This document shows, piece after piece, positions 1 through 9,499 of a stretch of 64,000 bases of DNA (within the stretch, counting starts at the first letter, position 1; each line of letters opens with the position of its first letter). This DNA is from Diacronema lutheri (lineage: Eukaryota; Haptophyta; Pavlovophyceae; Pavlovales; Pavlovaceae): assembly GCA_019448385.1 (NCBI GenBank), contig JAGTXO010000002.1, positions 1,426,001 through 1,490,000 on the forward strand. Reading direction: 5' to 3'. Under the pieces are notes generated by a model. The model made no database searches, had not been told where the DNA came from, and worked only from the letters and a program-made list of their open reading frames with translations. The translations under genes and the position numbers were made by a program.

Positions 1-349
1 GCGCGAGCAGGTTGCGCTCGGCCGCGCCCGGACGGAAGTCGTCGAGCACCTTGCCGAGCGCCATGAAGAAGGGGCTCGCGCGGAACGGCGCGACGTCCGA
101 GAACACGAGCTCCCACGTGCCCGAAGGCGCCCATGGTACGCGCCCCGCGCCTGCGCCCTCGAGCTCCTGGATCGCGCGCCGCGCCAGGGCCAGCTGCACC
201 GCGGACGCGGTCTGGCCTCGGCTCGTCAGCGCGGCCAGGCGTATTAGCGTGCTCTTCGCGTCGACCGCCACGCCCGCCACCGGCCGGCACAGCACCAAGG
301 ACCACAACACCGCCTGCTGTCGAGCGCGACCGGCACTTTCTCCGGCCAT
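1..349 (-). CDS. PAP/fibrillin (plastid lipid-associated) family protein, 3' truncated by window edge
   Basis: The minus frame starts at ATG 349 and is open to the window edge, so only about 116 residues are visible. After a short leader comes the usual fibrillin opening: a helix with LIRLAALTSRG, then AIQELEG, then GTWELVFSD followed by PFRASPFFMALGKV. This order (LL..L..RG, I..LE, G.WELVY, SPFF) is that of the PAP/fibrillin domain, whose members coat plastoglobules and thylakoid lipids in plastids. The hydrophobic stretch near residues 14-30 (VLWSLVLCRPVAGVAV) could be a signal peptide for secondary-plastid import. The start lies only 20 bp from the divergent kinase start at 370. The catalytic or ligand-binding C-terminus is outside the window, so the subgroup is unknown. 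Confidence 0.68.
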   Translation of the reverse strand, partial: MAGESAGRARQQAVLWSLVLCRPVAGVAVDAKSTLIRLAALTSRGQTASAVQLALARRAIQELEGAGAGRVPWAPSGTWELVFSDVAPFRASPFFMALGKVLDDFRPGAAERNLLA

Positions 350-369
350 CCCGTTTCGCATCGCCGCGA

Positions 370-1801
370 ATGGCAGCGGAAAAGTTCGCGGTCGCCGTCC
401 CCACGGACGCACCGCCACCCTTTGCGCAGATCTCGTGGAACGGGCGCACATGGGATCTTGCCAGGCGGCTCGGCCACGGCAAGTTCGCCGTGGTGCACGA
501 GGCTAAGTGCCGCGACCTGCCGCACAAGCGCGTGGCCGCAAAGATTATCAACAAACAGGCAATCTCGGCGTGGGGGGAGGCGCAGCTCACGACGGAGATC
601 GACGTGTGGAAGTCGCTGGACCACCCGCACATCTGCAAGCTGTACGGCAGCGTGACGGAGGGTAGCTATGTCATCCTCTTCCTCGAGCTCGCAACCGGCG
701 GCGAGCTCTTTGAGCGCATCCTCGAGCGCTCGACCTTCCTTGAGAAGGACGCCTCGCGCCTCATCGGCCAGCTCCTCTCGGCGGTGGCCTACCTGCACGA
801 AAGGGGGGTCATTCACCGCGACCTCAAGCCCGAAAACCTCTTGCTCGATTCAATGGACGACAACGCCAGCCTGCGCATCGCTGACTTTGGCGCCGCCAAG
901 CTGCTCAGCGGCCTCGTCAGCGCGGACTCGCCAGCGCTCGCGAGCACGCCGTGCGGATCGCTCGGCTACGCCGCGCCGGAGCAGATCCGGCAGCAGCTCT
1001 ACGAGCGGCAGTGCGACCTGTGGTCGGCCGGCGTGATCGCATACGTGCTCCTCTCCGGTGCGCACCGCACGGCGTCGGCGCGCGCGCGCACGCACGCACG
1101 CACGCACGCGCGTTTTGCGGCCGCCGTTGCGGCGCACGGCCGCCGCGCCAAATCGTCGCGCGCCGCGCCCTCCCGCCGCGCGCCGTGACGCGGCGCACGG
1201 CAGGGTGCATGCCCTTTGACCCAACGACGTACGCGGGCTCGTCCTTCACGCTGACCTTCCCAGAGTCTCTCTTCGCGCCGATCAGCGCTGACGCCGTCGA
1301 CTTCATCCGCGCGCTCCTGCAGATTGACCCTCAGCTCCGGCCGACCGCGTCAAGGGCGATGGCGCACCGCTGGCTCACAACGCACGCGCCGCTTATGACG
1401 CCGCTCCCCACGCCGCGCCGGCTGAGCGCCCTCAAGCGCAGCGGCAACCTTGAGGGCATGTTCACGCATGCCAACGACATTTGGCTTTTCTCGTGCGCCA
1501 CCACGCCCGTCGGGACGAGCTCCGATGCGCTGTTTCGCAAACGCAGGCCGACAGTCGAATCGCACCACCTGGAGGAGGCCATCCCACTCGTTGAGAGCGA
1601 GGTGCGCCGCGCTCGGAGCGGCCGGCGTGCGGCCGCACTCCTTTTCGTCGCGCCACGCCTCGCCGCGCCGTCTGCCCATTCCCAACCTCGCTCTCCTCGC
1701 CCCTTGCCGGGTGCTCGCAGGATTCTGAGGTGCCCATCCTGCTGCTCCCAGGGCACGTCTGCAAGCGGTTGAGACCCACAGACAAGGACGCTGATTCATG
1801 A
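370..1801 (+). CDS. CAMK-like Ser/Thr protein kinase, 3 exons
   Basis: Exons 370-1057, 1204-1601 and 1721-1801 give 388 residues. All kinase hallmarks are visible: glycine loop LGHGKF (about 35-39), the lysine in RVAAKI (K58), catalytic loop HRDLKPEN (D151), ADFG (172-174), GYAAPE (about 200-204) and CDLWSAGVIAYVLLSG. Splicing at 1057/1204 restores LLSGCMPFD, the classical CAMK subdomain IX text, which supports that intron. Subdomain XI is DFIRALLQIDPQLRPTA. Introns 1058-1203 and 1602-1720 both begin GTGCGC and end GCAG. The last exon adds DSEVPILLLPG and a short basic tail with no recognised domain. An in-frame ATG at 133 was not used because it overlaps the divergent fibrillin gene and adds low-complexity sequence. 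The substrate is unknown, and no EF-hands or calmodulin-binding motif are obvious. Confidence 0.85.
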
Positions 1802-1877
1802 GCTCCCGTCCTCGCACGCACTGTAATCAACAGTTTTTGGAGGGTGCGTTTGCGGGGGCGAGCGTGCGCGAGCGGGA

Positions 1878-2990
1878 TCACGTGCCGTGGCGCGCGAGCT
1901 TGCTCGCGATGAGCGCGGCGAGGTCCACCTTGTCGGCCGGGCTGCCATCGCCCACGCGGTCGGGCGCCCGACGGAAGAGCGCGGCGCGACCGATGTGGTC
2001 CAGATCGGCCTTGACACCCGCCTGCTGCATCGCGCGCAACTCGTGCTGCACCAGCGGCTCGAGCGGCGCCGCGCCCGCCGCCGACGTGCGGCCGAGCATC
2101 GTGCGAATCATCCCGCGGTCGCGTTCAGTGAGATCGTCGAGCGACTCGCGCGGCAGCGGACTGACGTCAGCGGAATGCAGGCCGAGCCAGCGCAGCGACG
2201 GCGTCAACACCACGTCACCCTCCGCGCGCGCCTGCGCCGACGCGCCCTCCTTGAACGAGAGGAAGATGTGCACGCCCGACGGGTTGAAGTCGGTGAGCGC
2301 GAACGGCGCGAGGCCGAGCTGGTCAGTGATCGCGCGCAGAAAGGCACGCGTGCCCATGTCGGGGAAGCCGCGGCCGGTGATGATGATCGCGCGGTACGTT
2401 GCGTGGAAGCCGGCGTCGACGAGCTGCTGGAAGACGGTGTGCTTCTCGACAACCAGCACAAAACGTGCGCTCGTCGACGCGACCGAGAATTGCGCGATCT
2501 CGGCGAGGTCGCCGGGAATGGAAAAGGGCGTGAGCGACGTGTCGATGTGCACGCCCTGCTCAGTAGTGAGCACGAGCGGGCCCGCAACGAAGCCTTTGGG
2601 CGCGGACACGATCCGCAGCGCGCTGCGCGAGAGCGGCGAGCGGCCGAGCCACTTGCCGAGCAGCTCGAGCAAGCGGACAATCGCCGCCGAGACGTCCGGC
2701 GCGCCGCCCGGGAAGAGCTCGGTCTGCTTGAGCTGGTAGTGCAGGTCGCGCAGCGCACACCGCCGCCCCTCGCGCAACATCCTGTCCACGTGATCGAGCA
2801 GCACCCAGTTCTGTGCGCATGCGCGCCACCGCGCCTGCGAGCGATTCGCCGGCAGCCAACCCTTGAGCCGCGGGTCCGCCGTCGCGTCGGTACCTTCGGC
2901 GATGTGCTTGATCAGGGCGTTCGTGATCTCGCCGATGGCGTCAAGCAGATCCTCGTCCGTCACCTCCGCCGCCAGCGCGCCGCCGTCCAT
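1878..2990 (-). CDS. SPO11: SPO11 / topoisomerase VI subunit A-like DNA cleaving protein
   Basis: This is a single-exon, 370-residue protein. The 5Y-CAP region carries ALRDLHYQLKQTELF, so the catalytic tyrosine expected after RD is Tyr85. The TOPRIM fold is visible as FVLVVEKHTVF (Glu182) and ALTDFNPSGVHI (Asp234). The family makes meiotic double-strand breaks (SPO11) or is the A subunit of plant-type topoisomerase VI. Length fits SPO11 (about 350-400). One oddity is that the second acidic residue of the usual DxD metal motif is Asn236. The gene converges on the kinase with a 76-bp spacer and diverges from deoxyhypusine synthase across a 931-bp intergenic region. Which SPO11 paralogue it is cannot be told by eye. 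Confidence 0.85.
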   Translation of the reverse strand: MDGGALAAEVTDEDLLDAIGEITNALIKHIAEGTDATADPRLKGWLPANRSQARWRACAQNWVLLDHVDRMLREGRRCALRDLHYQLKQTELFPGGAPDVSAAIVRLLELLGKWLGRSPLSRSALRIVSAPKGFVAGPLVLTTEQGVHIDTSLTPFSIPGDLAEIAQFSVASTSARFVLVVEKHTVFQQLVDAGFHATYRAIIITGRGFPDMGTRAFLRAITDQLGLAPFALTDFNPSGVHIFLSFKEGASAQARAEGDVVLTPSLRWLGLHSADVSPLPRESLDDLTERDRGMIRTMLGRTSAAGAAPLEPLVQHELRAMQQAGVKADLDHIGRAALFRRAPDRVGDGSPADKVDLAALIASKLARHGT

Positions 2991-2999
2991 TTGGCGTAA

Positions 3000-3921
3000 T
3001 CTACTGTAGTCGCCTTCTGCACGCGAGGTTCACAAAGCGCTTTTGGCATCCAGCATGCAACCAGCGCGGCAGCCTCGTCGTGCGGACTTGCAGCTCCAGA
3101 GCGATCACCAACGACGTCGTCGAGGGCCCTGTCTAGATCGTTCTCCCCACAGCGCGCGGCGCTGTGCTGCCGTGGTTGCGTGCTGACGCGCCGACGAGCG
3201 CCCGTTGGAGGGGGCCGCGTGCAACGGTGCAAGGCTGCGGCGCGCGCCGGACATATCGTGGGACGCGCGCACGTGCAGGGCTGCGGCCAATGGGCGGCAC
3301 CTCGTGACGATGAGGCTGCACGTGGGACTGCACAACGTGCCGCGCCGATTGGGCGGGCAGGTACGGTGCCTCACCAGCCGCGCGTCGAAGCACGCCTACG
3401 CTGCTTTGCTGGCGCGCGGCGAGGCGCCTTGAGGCGCCGCGGCGCGAGCCCGGCTGTGCTCGAACCCGGCGCATTGAGGTTGAGCGCTGCTCAACCTCTT
3501 GTGAGCGTGGGCGCCACGCGCGGCGGCGGACATCCGACATTGCCACGGCCGAGCAAGGCAGCACGTGCCTACGAGCGAATGGCATTATCGGCAAGCAGGC
3601 GGGCGTCGTGCGATCGCACGGCACGCGGCGAGCAGACCGCGAGAGCCCGGGCGAGAGCGGGCGGGCGCCCAGGCCGCGAGAATCGGGGTGTGCGTACGAG
3701 CCGCTCGGCAGGCGCCAGTAGAAGCGGCACTTACGTGAGGCGCTTGATGAGATCATGAGCCTCGGCGCCAAACATTGAACATCTTGGCTGGCCCGGACGC
3801 ACCCGCGCGAAGCTGTACCGCGCCGCGCTCTCGTGCGTAATCGCGCCGCCATTTCGGACGATTGGCTGCGTGCACGAGCGTTCCCCGCGCTTTTCCCTGA
3901 CGGGTTCGTACCGCGGGCGTC
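3000..3921. promoter_or_regulatory. Divergent intergenic region between SPO11 and DHS, with palindrome
   Basis: I see no convincing gene in this 0.9 kb gap. Open frames here are Arg/Ala-rich shadows. It must contain the promoters of both SPO11 (minus) and DHS (plus). It holds a 10-bp inverted repeat at 3476-3498 (GAGGTTGAGC, 3-base spacer, GCTCAACCTC), plus GGCGCC-rich short repeats around 3422-3440. Confidence 0.45.
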
Positions 3922-5037
3922 ATGTCCACCTACGAGTCGACCAAGGTGCCGGAACTCGCTGCCCAGGCTGTGCTCGCGGCCTCGGACGAGATGCCCGCGG
4001 GTAGCCTGCCGGTCCGCGGGTACAACTTTAACCGCGGCGTCGACTTCGCGGCGCTCATGGCCTCGTACGGCACGACGGGCTTTCAGGCGAGCGCGTTTGC
4101 GCAGGCGGTCGCCGAGGTGCGCAGAATGCGCGCGTGGAGGCTGTCGGACGAGCCGATCTCGGATGACGAGCCGGAGGAGCTGCTCGACCCAGAGGTGCGC
4201 GCGCGCACGCGCTGCACCATCTTCCTCGGCTTCACGTCCAACCTCATCTCGGCTGGCACGCGCGAGTGCATCCGGTACCTGTGCGAGCACAAGCTCGTCG
4301 ACGTGCTCGTCACGACGGGCGGCGGCATCGAGGAGGACCTGATGAAGTGCATGTGTGACCACTACATTGGCGATTTTGCCTTGAAGGGCGCCGAGCTGCG
4401 GCGCAAGGGCCTCAACCGCATCGGCAACCTGCTCGTGCCCAACCGCAACTACTGCGTCTTCGAGGAGTGGCTGATGCCCATTCTCGACGAGATGCTCGAG
4501 GCGCAGACGGCGCGCGGCGCGCGGTGGACGCCGTCTAAGATGATCAAGCTTTTGGGAGAGCGCATCGCGAGCGAGGACTCGGTCTACTACTGGGCCGCAC
4601 GCAACGACATTCCCGTCTTCTGCCCGGCAATCACCGACGGTTCGGTGGGCGACATGCTCTATTTTCACTCGTACAAGAACCCCGGGCTCGTGCTTGACGT
4701 GGTTGACGACATCCGCGAGATCAACAACGCGGCGCTGCACGCGCGGCACACAGGCATGCTCATCTTCGGCGGCGGGCTCGTCAAGCACCACATCTGCAAC
4801 GCCAACCTGATGCGCAATGGCGCCGACTTTTCTGTCTTTGTCAACACGGGGCAGGAGTTTGACGGATCCGACTCGGGCGCGAAGCCGGACGAGGCCATCT
4901 CGTGGGGCAAGATCAAGGCGGACGCGACGCCCGTCAAGGTGCACGCCGAGGCCACGCTCGTGCTCCCATTGCTCGTCGCGCTCGCCTTCGTCGACGGCGA
5001 GCCGACGGCCGACGCGGCGGTGGCGGCGGCGAGATAG
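3922..5037 (+). CDS. DHPS: Deoxyhypusine synthase
   Basis: This is a single-exon, 371-residue protein that aligns by eye along its whole length with eukaryotic deoxyhypusine synthase. The enzyme uses NAD and spermidine to build deoxyhypusine on translation factor eIF5A in the cytosol. Visible blocks are [26 protein letters not shown] (NAD/spermidine site), the [14 protein letters not shown] block, and [20 protein letters not shown] with the active-site lysine at about K288. It then continues [13 protein letters not shown] and SWGKI, exactly as in the family. The start at 3922 gives [10 protein letters not shown], of normal length. Only the first 25 and last 15 residues are variable. A tandem plus-strand ClpP gene follows after 187 bp. 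Confidence 0.96.
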   Translation: MSTYESTKVPELAAQAVLAASDEMPAGSLPVRGYNFNRGVDFAALMASYGTTGFQASAFAQAVAEVRRMRAWRLSDEPISDDEPEELLDPEVRARTRCTIFLGFTSNLISAGTRECIRYLCEHKLVDVLVTTGGGIEEDLMKCMCDHYIGDFALKGAELRRKGLNRIGNLLVPNRNYCVFEEWLMPILDEMLEAQTARGARWTPSKMIKLLGERIASEDSVYYWAARNDIPVFCPAITDGSVGDMLYFHSYKNPGLVLDVVDDIREINNAALHARHTGMLIFGGGLVKHHICNANLMRNGADFSVFVNTGQEFDGSDSGAKPDEAISWGKIKADATPVKVHAEATLVLPLLVALAFVDGEPTADAAVAAAR

Positions 5038-5224
5038 CAGCCGCGCGCGTCGGCCCGTGCATTTTCCGCGATCTGGCCGTTGGGATGGCCTTGGTCGGAC
5101 GGACTGTGCCGACTGTCACGCAGACACACGCTGCCTCGCTTGGCGCTGGCCGCTGTCCTGCAACCCTGTCCATCTCAGTCTCCATCCCAGTCGGAACTCG
5201 GAACGTTCGCGTGGCGCGCGCGCG

Positions 5225-6061
5225 ATGGCGGCACTGGCGCTGCTCGTAGGCGCGGTTGGTTTTGTCGGGGGTGGGGCGCTGGCGGGGAACGGCGCGGCGC
5301 GCGTGGCGCCGCGGATGATGCCGATCGGGGTGCCCAAGGTCGCGTACAAGATTCCCGGCGCGTCGAGCGCCGACTGGATCGATATCTACAACCGGCTGTA
5401 CAGGGAGCGCATCATCTTCCTCGGGCAGGAGGTCGATGACGCGATCGCAAACCAGATCATCGCAGTGATGCTCTTCATGGAGTCAGAGGACGCTGGGCGC
5501 CCCATCCACCTCTATGTGAACAGCCCGGGCGGCAGCGTCATCGCCGGCCTCGCCATGTGCGACACGATGGGCCACATTTCGTCCGAGGTCGCGACGATCA
5601 ATGTCGGCATGTCCGCGTCGATGGCCTCGTTCATCCTCGGCGCGGGCGAGCGCGGGAAGCGGCTCGCGCTCCCGCATTCGCGCGTGATGATCCACCAGCC
5701 GATGGGCGGCAGCCAGGGCCAGGCCGAGGACATCAAGATGGAGGCGAAGCAAATCCTCAAGATCAAGGAGACGCTCGTCACGATGTACGCGCAGATGACC
5801 GGCCAGACGCGTGAGCGCATCATCAAAGACTTGAGTCGGGACAACTACATGTCGGCGCAGCAGGTGCGGGCGCCATCTCGCGCCATCGCGCGCCACTGCG
5901 CACGCGCGCGCGCCGTCGTCCCCCCCCGCCGCGCGCAACAGGCGCACCTCGTCGGCGCGTGCACCCACGTGGCACGCGCCGCGTCGGCGCGCCTCTGCCG
6001 CGCGCAGGCGCTTGAATACGGCCTCATCGACAAGATCGTCGAGCTGCAGCCGGGCCGTTGA
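5225..6061 (+). CDS. clpP: ATP-dependent Clp protease proteolytic subunit, probably plastid-targeted, 2 exons
   Basis: Exons 5225-5863 and 6008-6061 give 230 residues. The serine protease triad is present: Ser132 in GMSASMASF, His157 in [11 protein letters not shown] and Asp206 in [10 protein letters not shown]. Conserved [18 protein letters not shown] and ALEYGLID complete the fold. The first 30 residues are a hydrophobic, Ala/Gly-rich leader ([20 protein letters not shown]) followed by basic residues, as expected for signal-plus-transit import into a secondary plastid. Intron 5864-6007 (GTGCGG...GCGCAG) is 144 bases with no in-frame stop, so unspliced RNA would encode a 48-residue Arg/Ala-rich insert between AQQ and ALEYG. 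The family alignment shows it must be removed for a normal head domain. The gene converges on the oxidoreductase gene ending at 6180. Confidence 0.93.
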   Translation: MAALALLVGAVGFVGGGALAGNGAARVAPRMMPIGVPKVAYKIPGASSADWIDIYNRLYRERIIFLGQEVDDAIANQIIAVMLFMESEDAGRPIHLYVNSPGGSVIAGLAMCDTMGHISSEVATINVGMSASMASFILGAGERGKRLALPHSRVMIHQPMGGSQGQAEDIKMEAKQILKIKETLVTMYAQMTGQTRERIIKDLSRDNYMSAQQVRAPSRAIARHCARARAVVPPRRAQQAHLVGACTHVARAASARLCRAQALEYGLIDKIVELQPGR

Positions 6062-6179
6062 GCGATACCGAGTGCTGGTGGGAGGGAGGGGTTGACTTTC
6101 TGAACTGAGTGTGTGTGCATGGACGCCTCACCCGACCGGATTGGGAATCGGGGCCAGCAGCGAGAGCGGCCGCAGCGCG

Positions 6180-8441
6180 CTACACGTGTGACGCGCACCG
6201 CAACAGCGGGATGACGCTGACGAGCGGCCCGACGTACTTGGACGGGTGGAGCATCGCCGACTTGAACTTTGAGAACACCTCGATCGAAACCGCCTGGTTG
6301 CGCGCCGTCGCCATGATGGCGATGTCGATGGCGTAGAGCGGCCGGCCGTGCCCAAAGAAGGAGGTTGAGCAGCACTTGCGCACGAGCACCTTGAAGAAGG
6401 GCCAGCTGCCGCTCTTCTCCGAGTACTCGTCGGCAAAGCGGCAAAAGTCATCCGCCTCGAGGAAGATCTGCGCGTGCGCGGCGTGATGGACGCGGCGCGG
6501 CGCTCGCGCGTGCCGTCGCGCGTCAACGGTCAACGGTGCGTTGAGCCGGAGGCGGGCGCGAGCAGCTGACGGTCGGCTGCCACCTGCGCCCGCGCGCAGC
6601 TGATGCAGCCGGCGCACGTGCGACGCACCTCGTAGTTGTCGATCCACGCGACGACGAGCGCCTCGAGCCCGATGCGCGAGAGGAGGCCCTGCCCGTCCTT
6701 GAGCATCGGGTCCCAGAGCTTGCCCACCCAGTTCTGCGGCAGCTGGAAGCCCTCGCCGCTCTTCGCCTCGGCCACCTTGTACGTGTAGAGCGACCACGGC
6801 TCGTGCAGCTGCGGGAAGTTCATGCGCAGCTCGGCGTTGGCAACCGCGTCGTCGAGCAGCTCGATCACCTCCTTGCCGCGCATCCCGCGCGCAAACACGC
6901 GCTTGCTCTGCTCGTAGGTCGCCGTGCGCGTGTCGAGCGGGCTGAGCGCGAGCTCGACCTCGAGGATCACGTCGACAGGCCCGATCATCACGTTCTCGCC
7001 GTCGGGTGCGTCGGCCTGCGGCGGGATGCGCGTGAAGGTGCGACTGCGCCGCGACGAGGCGCGGCGTGCGTGCGGGGAGGAAAAGAGGGCGGGCGGGGGG
7101 GGGGGGGGGGGGGGGGGGGTGGGGGGGTGGGGGGGGGGGGGGGGGGAGGGGGGAAGGGTAGGGACAGGAGCGCATGAGCGCAGTGGGAGGAACGCACGCA
7201 AGGCCGGTGCACACGGCACTGCACGCACCCGGCGGAGAGGTAGGTGACGCTGCGGATGCAATTGTTGACGAGCGGGTGCTTGAGCGACGAGCCGTGCACG
7301 GGCACGACGACCGCAGCGCCCGCGGTGATGTACTTGTAGTTGGGATGGACGAGCAGCGTACGGCCAGTTGGCTGCAGCGCGTCGAGCAGGTCGGCAAACG
7401 TCGTGCCGGACCGGACGACGACGGTCTTGTCGGAGAGACGCACAATGCCCTTGTGGTGGCGCATGTTGACGAGCAGCTTGCCTGCGCGTACGCCGGCGCG
7501 CGCGCGCGCGCGCGCGCGCGTGAGCCCCCGGCCGGCCGGCCGGCCGGCCGCCGGACCGATCCGCGCGTACCGGGGAAGCGCTGCTTGTAGTACTTGTAAA
7601 TGGCGCCGCGCCCGAGCACCTGCACGTGCTTCACGTTGTGCGGGCTGCACAGCGCGAGCACGTCCTCCTCAGTCGCAGGCGTGACGAAAAGGGCGAGCCA
7701 GCCGCGAAAGTAGCAGCAGACGAGCGCGAGCACGCGCACGAGCATGCCGAGCCAGAAGCGCGCCGGTGCGAACGCGGCGTAGGTGGCGCGGCCAAGCAGC
7801 GTCGTCGGCTCACGCGCGCCCGTCGCTTCGCGCACCGAGCGCAGCGGGCCGAGCACGCAGTGCGTGCGGAGGCCGTCCACTGGGCTGAGCGCCGCCTGTA
7901 GTGTCGCGTTCACAACTTCGTCCACCGGCACAAAGCAGCGGGCGAGGCACTCGGGGATGAGCGCGGGCGCGTAGGCGAGCAGGTTGAGAAGTCGCTGATG
8001 CAGTAGCTTGTCGTCACCGACGACGACGCTCGGCCGCACGATCCGCAGCCGCGCCGGCTCAGCGCGCCACGCCTCCTTGAACAGCGCCTCGCACTGCCGT
8101 TTGGCCTCGATGTAGCCTGTGGAGAGCAGCGACTTGTCGAACATGACGACCCACGACGACAGGAAGACGAGGCGTGGGATCGACAGCGCGTTCACCACAC
8201 GCGCGACCTGCGCCGCCATTGCGACGTCGCGCGAGCCGTACGTCGTGCCGAAGTGCACGGCGAAGCGGAAAGTGCCGCTGAACGGGCGGAGCTGCTCGAT
8301 CAGCCTGTCCACCGACGCGGGGTCGAGCAGGTCGCACATCTGGCTCGACACCGCGACGGGCTCAAGCTTCGCGCCGTCGAGCGACTCGATAAACTTGCGC
8401 CCGATCGCCGAGCGGCTTCCGAGGACGAGCGCGCGCGACAT
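6180..8441 (-). CDS. Fusion of an NAD(P)-epimerase/3beta-HSD-like Rossmann domain and an FAD-linked (PCMH-type) oxidase, 4 exons
   Basis: Exons 8441-7571, 7481-7225, 7015-6584 and 6467-6180 give 615 residues. The N-terminal half is an extended short-chain dehydrogenase: GSRSAIGRKF replaces the usual GxxGxxG, and VFLSSW plus GYIEAKRQ supply the YxxxK catalytic pair. It then has VRPSVVVG and a hydrophobic segment (FWLGMLVRVLALVCCYF) that may anchor it in a membrane. The second half starts at KLLVNMRHHKG and has the FAD-binding PCMH pattern: VRSGTTFADLLDAL, GRTLLVHPNYKYITAGAAV, VPVHGSSLKHP, as in the DHCR24/aldonolactone-oxidase superfamily. The C-terminus has FLEADDFCRFADEYSEKSGSWPFFKVL. Introns are 89, 209 and 116 bases. 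The middle one holds a 50-base dC tract in sense. The donor of intron 2 (7224) is chosen to keep phase and is the least certain junction. The substrate is unknown; a sterol or sugar-lipid is only a guess. Confidence 0.72.
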   Translation of the reverse strand: MSRALVLGSRSAIGRKFIESLDGAKLEPVAVSSQMCDLLDPASVDRLIEQLRPFSGTFRFAVHFGTTYGSRDVAMAAQVARVVNALSIPRLVFLSSWVVMFDKSLLSTGYIEAKRQCEALFKEAWRAEPARLRIVRPSVVVGDDKLLHQRLLNLLAYAPALIPECLARCFVPVDEVVNATLQAALSPVDGLRTHCVLGPLRSVREATGAREPTTLLGRATYAAFAPARFWLGMLVRVLALVCCYFRGWLALFVTPATEEDVLALCSPHNVKHVQVLGRGAIYKYYKQRFPGTRGSVRRPAGRPAGGSRARARARAPAYAQASCSSTCATTRALCVSPTRPSSSGPARRLPTCSTRCSQLAVRCSSIPTTSTSPRALRSSCPCTARRSSTRSSTIASAASPTSPPGACSAVCTGLACVPPTALMRSCPYPSPLPPPPPPPPHPPPPPPPPARPLFLPARTPRLVAAQSHLHAHPAAGRRTRRRERDDRACRRDPRGRARAQPARHAHGDLRAEQARVCARDARQGGDRAARRRGCQRRAAHELPAAARAVVALHVQGGRGEERRGLPAAAELGGQALGPDAQGRAGPPLAHRARGARRRVDRQLRGASHVRRLHQLRAGAGGSRPSAARARLRLNAPLTVDARRHARAPRRVHHAAHAQIFLEADDFCRFADEYSEKSGSWPFFKVLVRKCCSTSFFGHGRPLYAIDIAIMATARNQAVSIEVFSKFKSAMLHPSKYVGPLVSVIPLLRCASHV
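7095..7153 (+). repeat. Near-pure dG tract inside an intron
   Basis: About 55 of 59 bases are G, broken by two T and one A. It lies in intron 7016-7224 of the minus-strand oxidoreductase, so it is a dC tract on the sense strand, close to the 3' splice site. It may act as the pyrimidine tract. A second low-complexity patch in intron 7482-7570 is alternating GC followed by repeated GGCC. Confidence 0.9.
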
Positions 8442-8501
8442 GTTGGCCGCCGGGTTTCTTCGCGGAAGGTCTAACTCCCGAAACGGCCTCTTTTCGAACC
8501 C

Positions 8502-9346
8502 ATGGACTCGATCGTGCCGGCGCACAGGACGATGGTCCCGGCGAAGTCGTGCCTCAAAGGCGCAACAGCGACGGGCAAGGTGCCGAGGGCGAGCATCACC
8601 ATCCGCGACACGCCCGAGAAGCGCCTCATCTCGCCGCGCAGCGACGCGACGCGCAACCTCTTCTACACGGACGTGGAGTACGAGCGCTTCCAGCGGGAGG
8701 CCGCCTCGCTCTCCTGGCTGCTCGAAGGCGCGATCGACGAGGATGTGCCATCAGACGTGCGAAAGGTCAGCCACGGCAGCTTCGATGGTGACCTTTGCGA
8801 CCTGGTCGCCGACGCGCAGCGTGACGGCGTCGCCACAGGTGTGCCCTTCTGCGGCCGTGCTACGCACGAGGCGCCGAGCAGCTGCGGTGAGCAGCGCGCG
8901 GCAAGCTTCGCGACGGCCACCGCGCCAGCGTATCAATGCTTGCCGTTCCCAGCGCCGCGCGCCACGGAGCTCGCATGCGAGAAGCGCGTGCCTCTGGGCG
9001 CGGCGAACCGCCACGCGCTCGGCACGAGGCCTTTACCCGCTGCGCGCGGCGTGCCTGGCGCGGGCGAGCCGGTGCACAAGCTGACCCGGCTGGAACGCGA
9101 GATCGAGTCCATGAACATGCATGAGCTCAAGGACAAGATCAAGGTGCGTCGCAGATCGCGCGCCACGCGCGCCGAGCGCGCGCTACGGCTCGCTGCAATG
9201 CGCCGCTGCGCGCGCATGGCGCCGAGAGAACGGTGGCTAGTGCGCGCCCGTTGCCCTCGCCGCGTTGTATGCTGGCGCAGGAGATCACCCAGCGTCGGAG
9301 GGAGCGTGCGCACGCCACCCGCCCGTACACATTTTACTACAGATGA
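8502..9346 (+). CDS. Unrecognised 235-residue protein, 2 exons
   Basis: Exons 8502-9143 and 9281-9346. I do not recognise the family. The N-terminus has a basic, Thr/Ser-rich start (VPAKSCLKGATATG), a segment RNLFYTDVEYERFQREA and an acidic helix LLEGAIDEDVPSDV. The middle is low complexity. The end is a charged, likely helical stretch, KLTRLEREIESMNMHELKDKIK, that continues after splicing as EITQRRRERAHATRPYTFYYR. The intron starts GTGCGT and ends GCGCAG, and phase is kept. The junction makes the helix continuous, which supports the model. The start is 60 bp from the divergent oxidoreductase start at 8441. The small size, coiled-coil end and Tyr/Arg-rich tail give no safe function. Confidence 0.55.
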
Positions 9347-9348
9347 GC

Positions 9349-9365
9349 GGGCGGGCTGCCCGCCC
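9349..9365. terminator. Perfect GC hairpin just after a stop codon
   Basis: GGGCGGGC, one T, GCCCGCCC forms an 8-bp perfect stem starting three bases after the TGA at 9344-9346. It lies in the convergent spacer between the genes ending at 9346 and 9500. A 3'-end or RNA-stability role is inferred from position only. Confidence 0.5.
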
Positions 9366-9499
9366 CCGGTCGACCGCTTTGTCATCAGGCCCCCCGAAAT
9401 CTCCTTCCCTAATCATGAATGGCGGCCTGCCTGGCTCGAGGGCCGAGGCTCCAACCAAGCCTGCACAGAAGAGGCTGAGCGACGCGCCCGCACGGCGCT

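Noticed and set aside
133-369. An upstream in-frame start for the kinase
   Set aside because: The extra 79 residues overlap the divergent fibrillin gene, which has clear family motifs, and look like shadow sequence.
3180-3758. A 192-codon plus frame in the SPO11/DHS spacer
   Set aside because: Composition is Arg/Ala/Gly-rich with no motif, and it covers the presumed promoter region.
3133-4944. A 603-codon minus frame opposite deoxyhypusine synthase
   Set aside because: It lies antisense to a fully conserved enzyme and is Arg/His/Leu-rich, as expected of a shadow in high-GC DNA.
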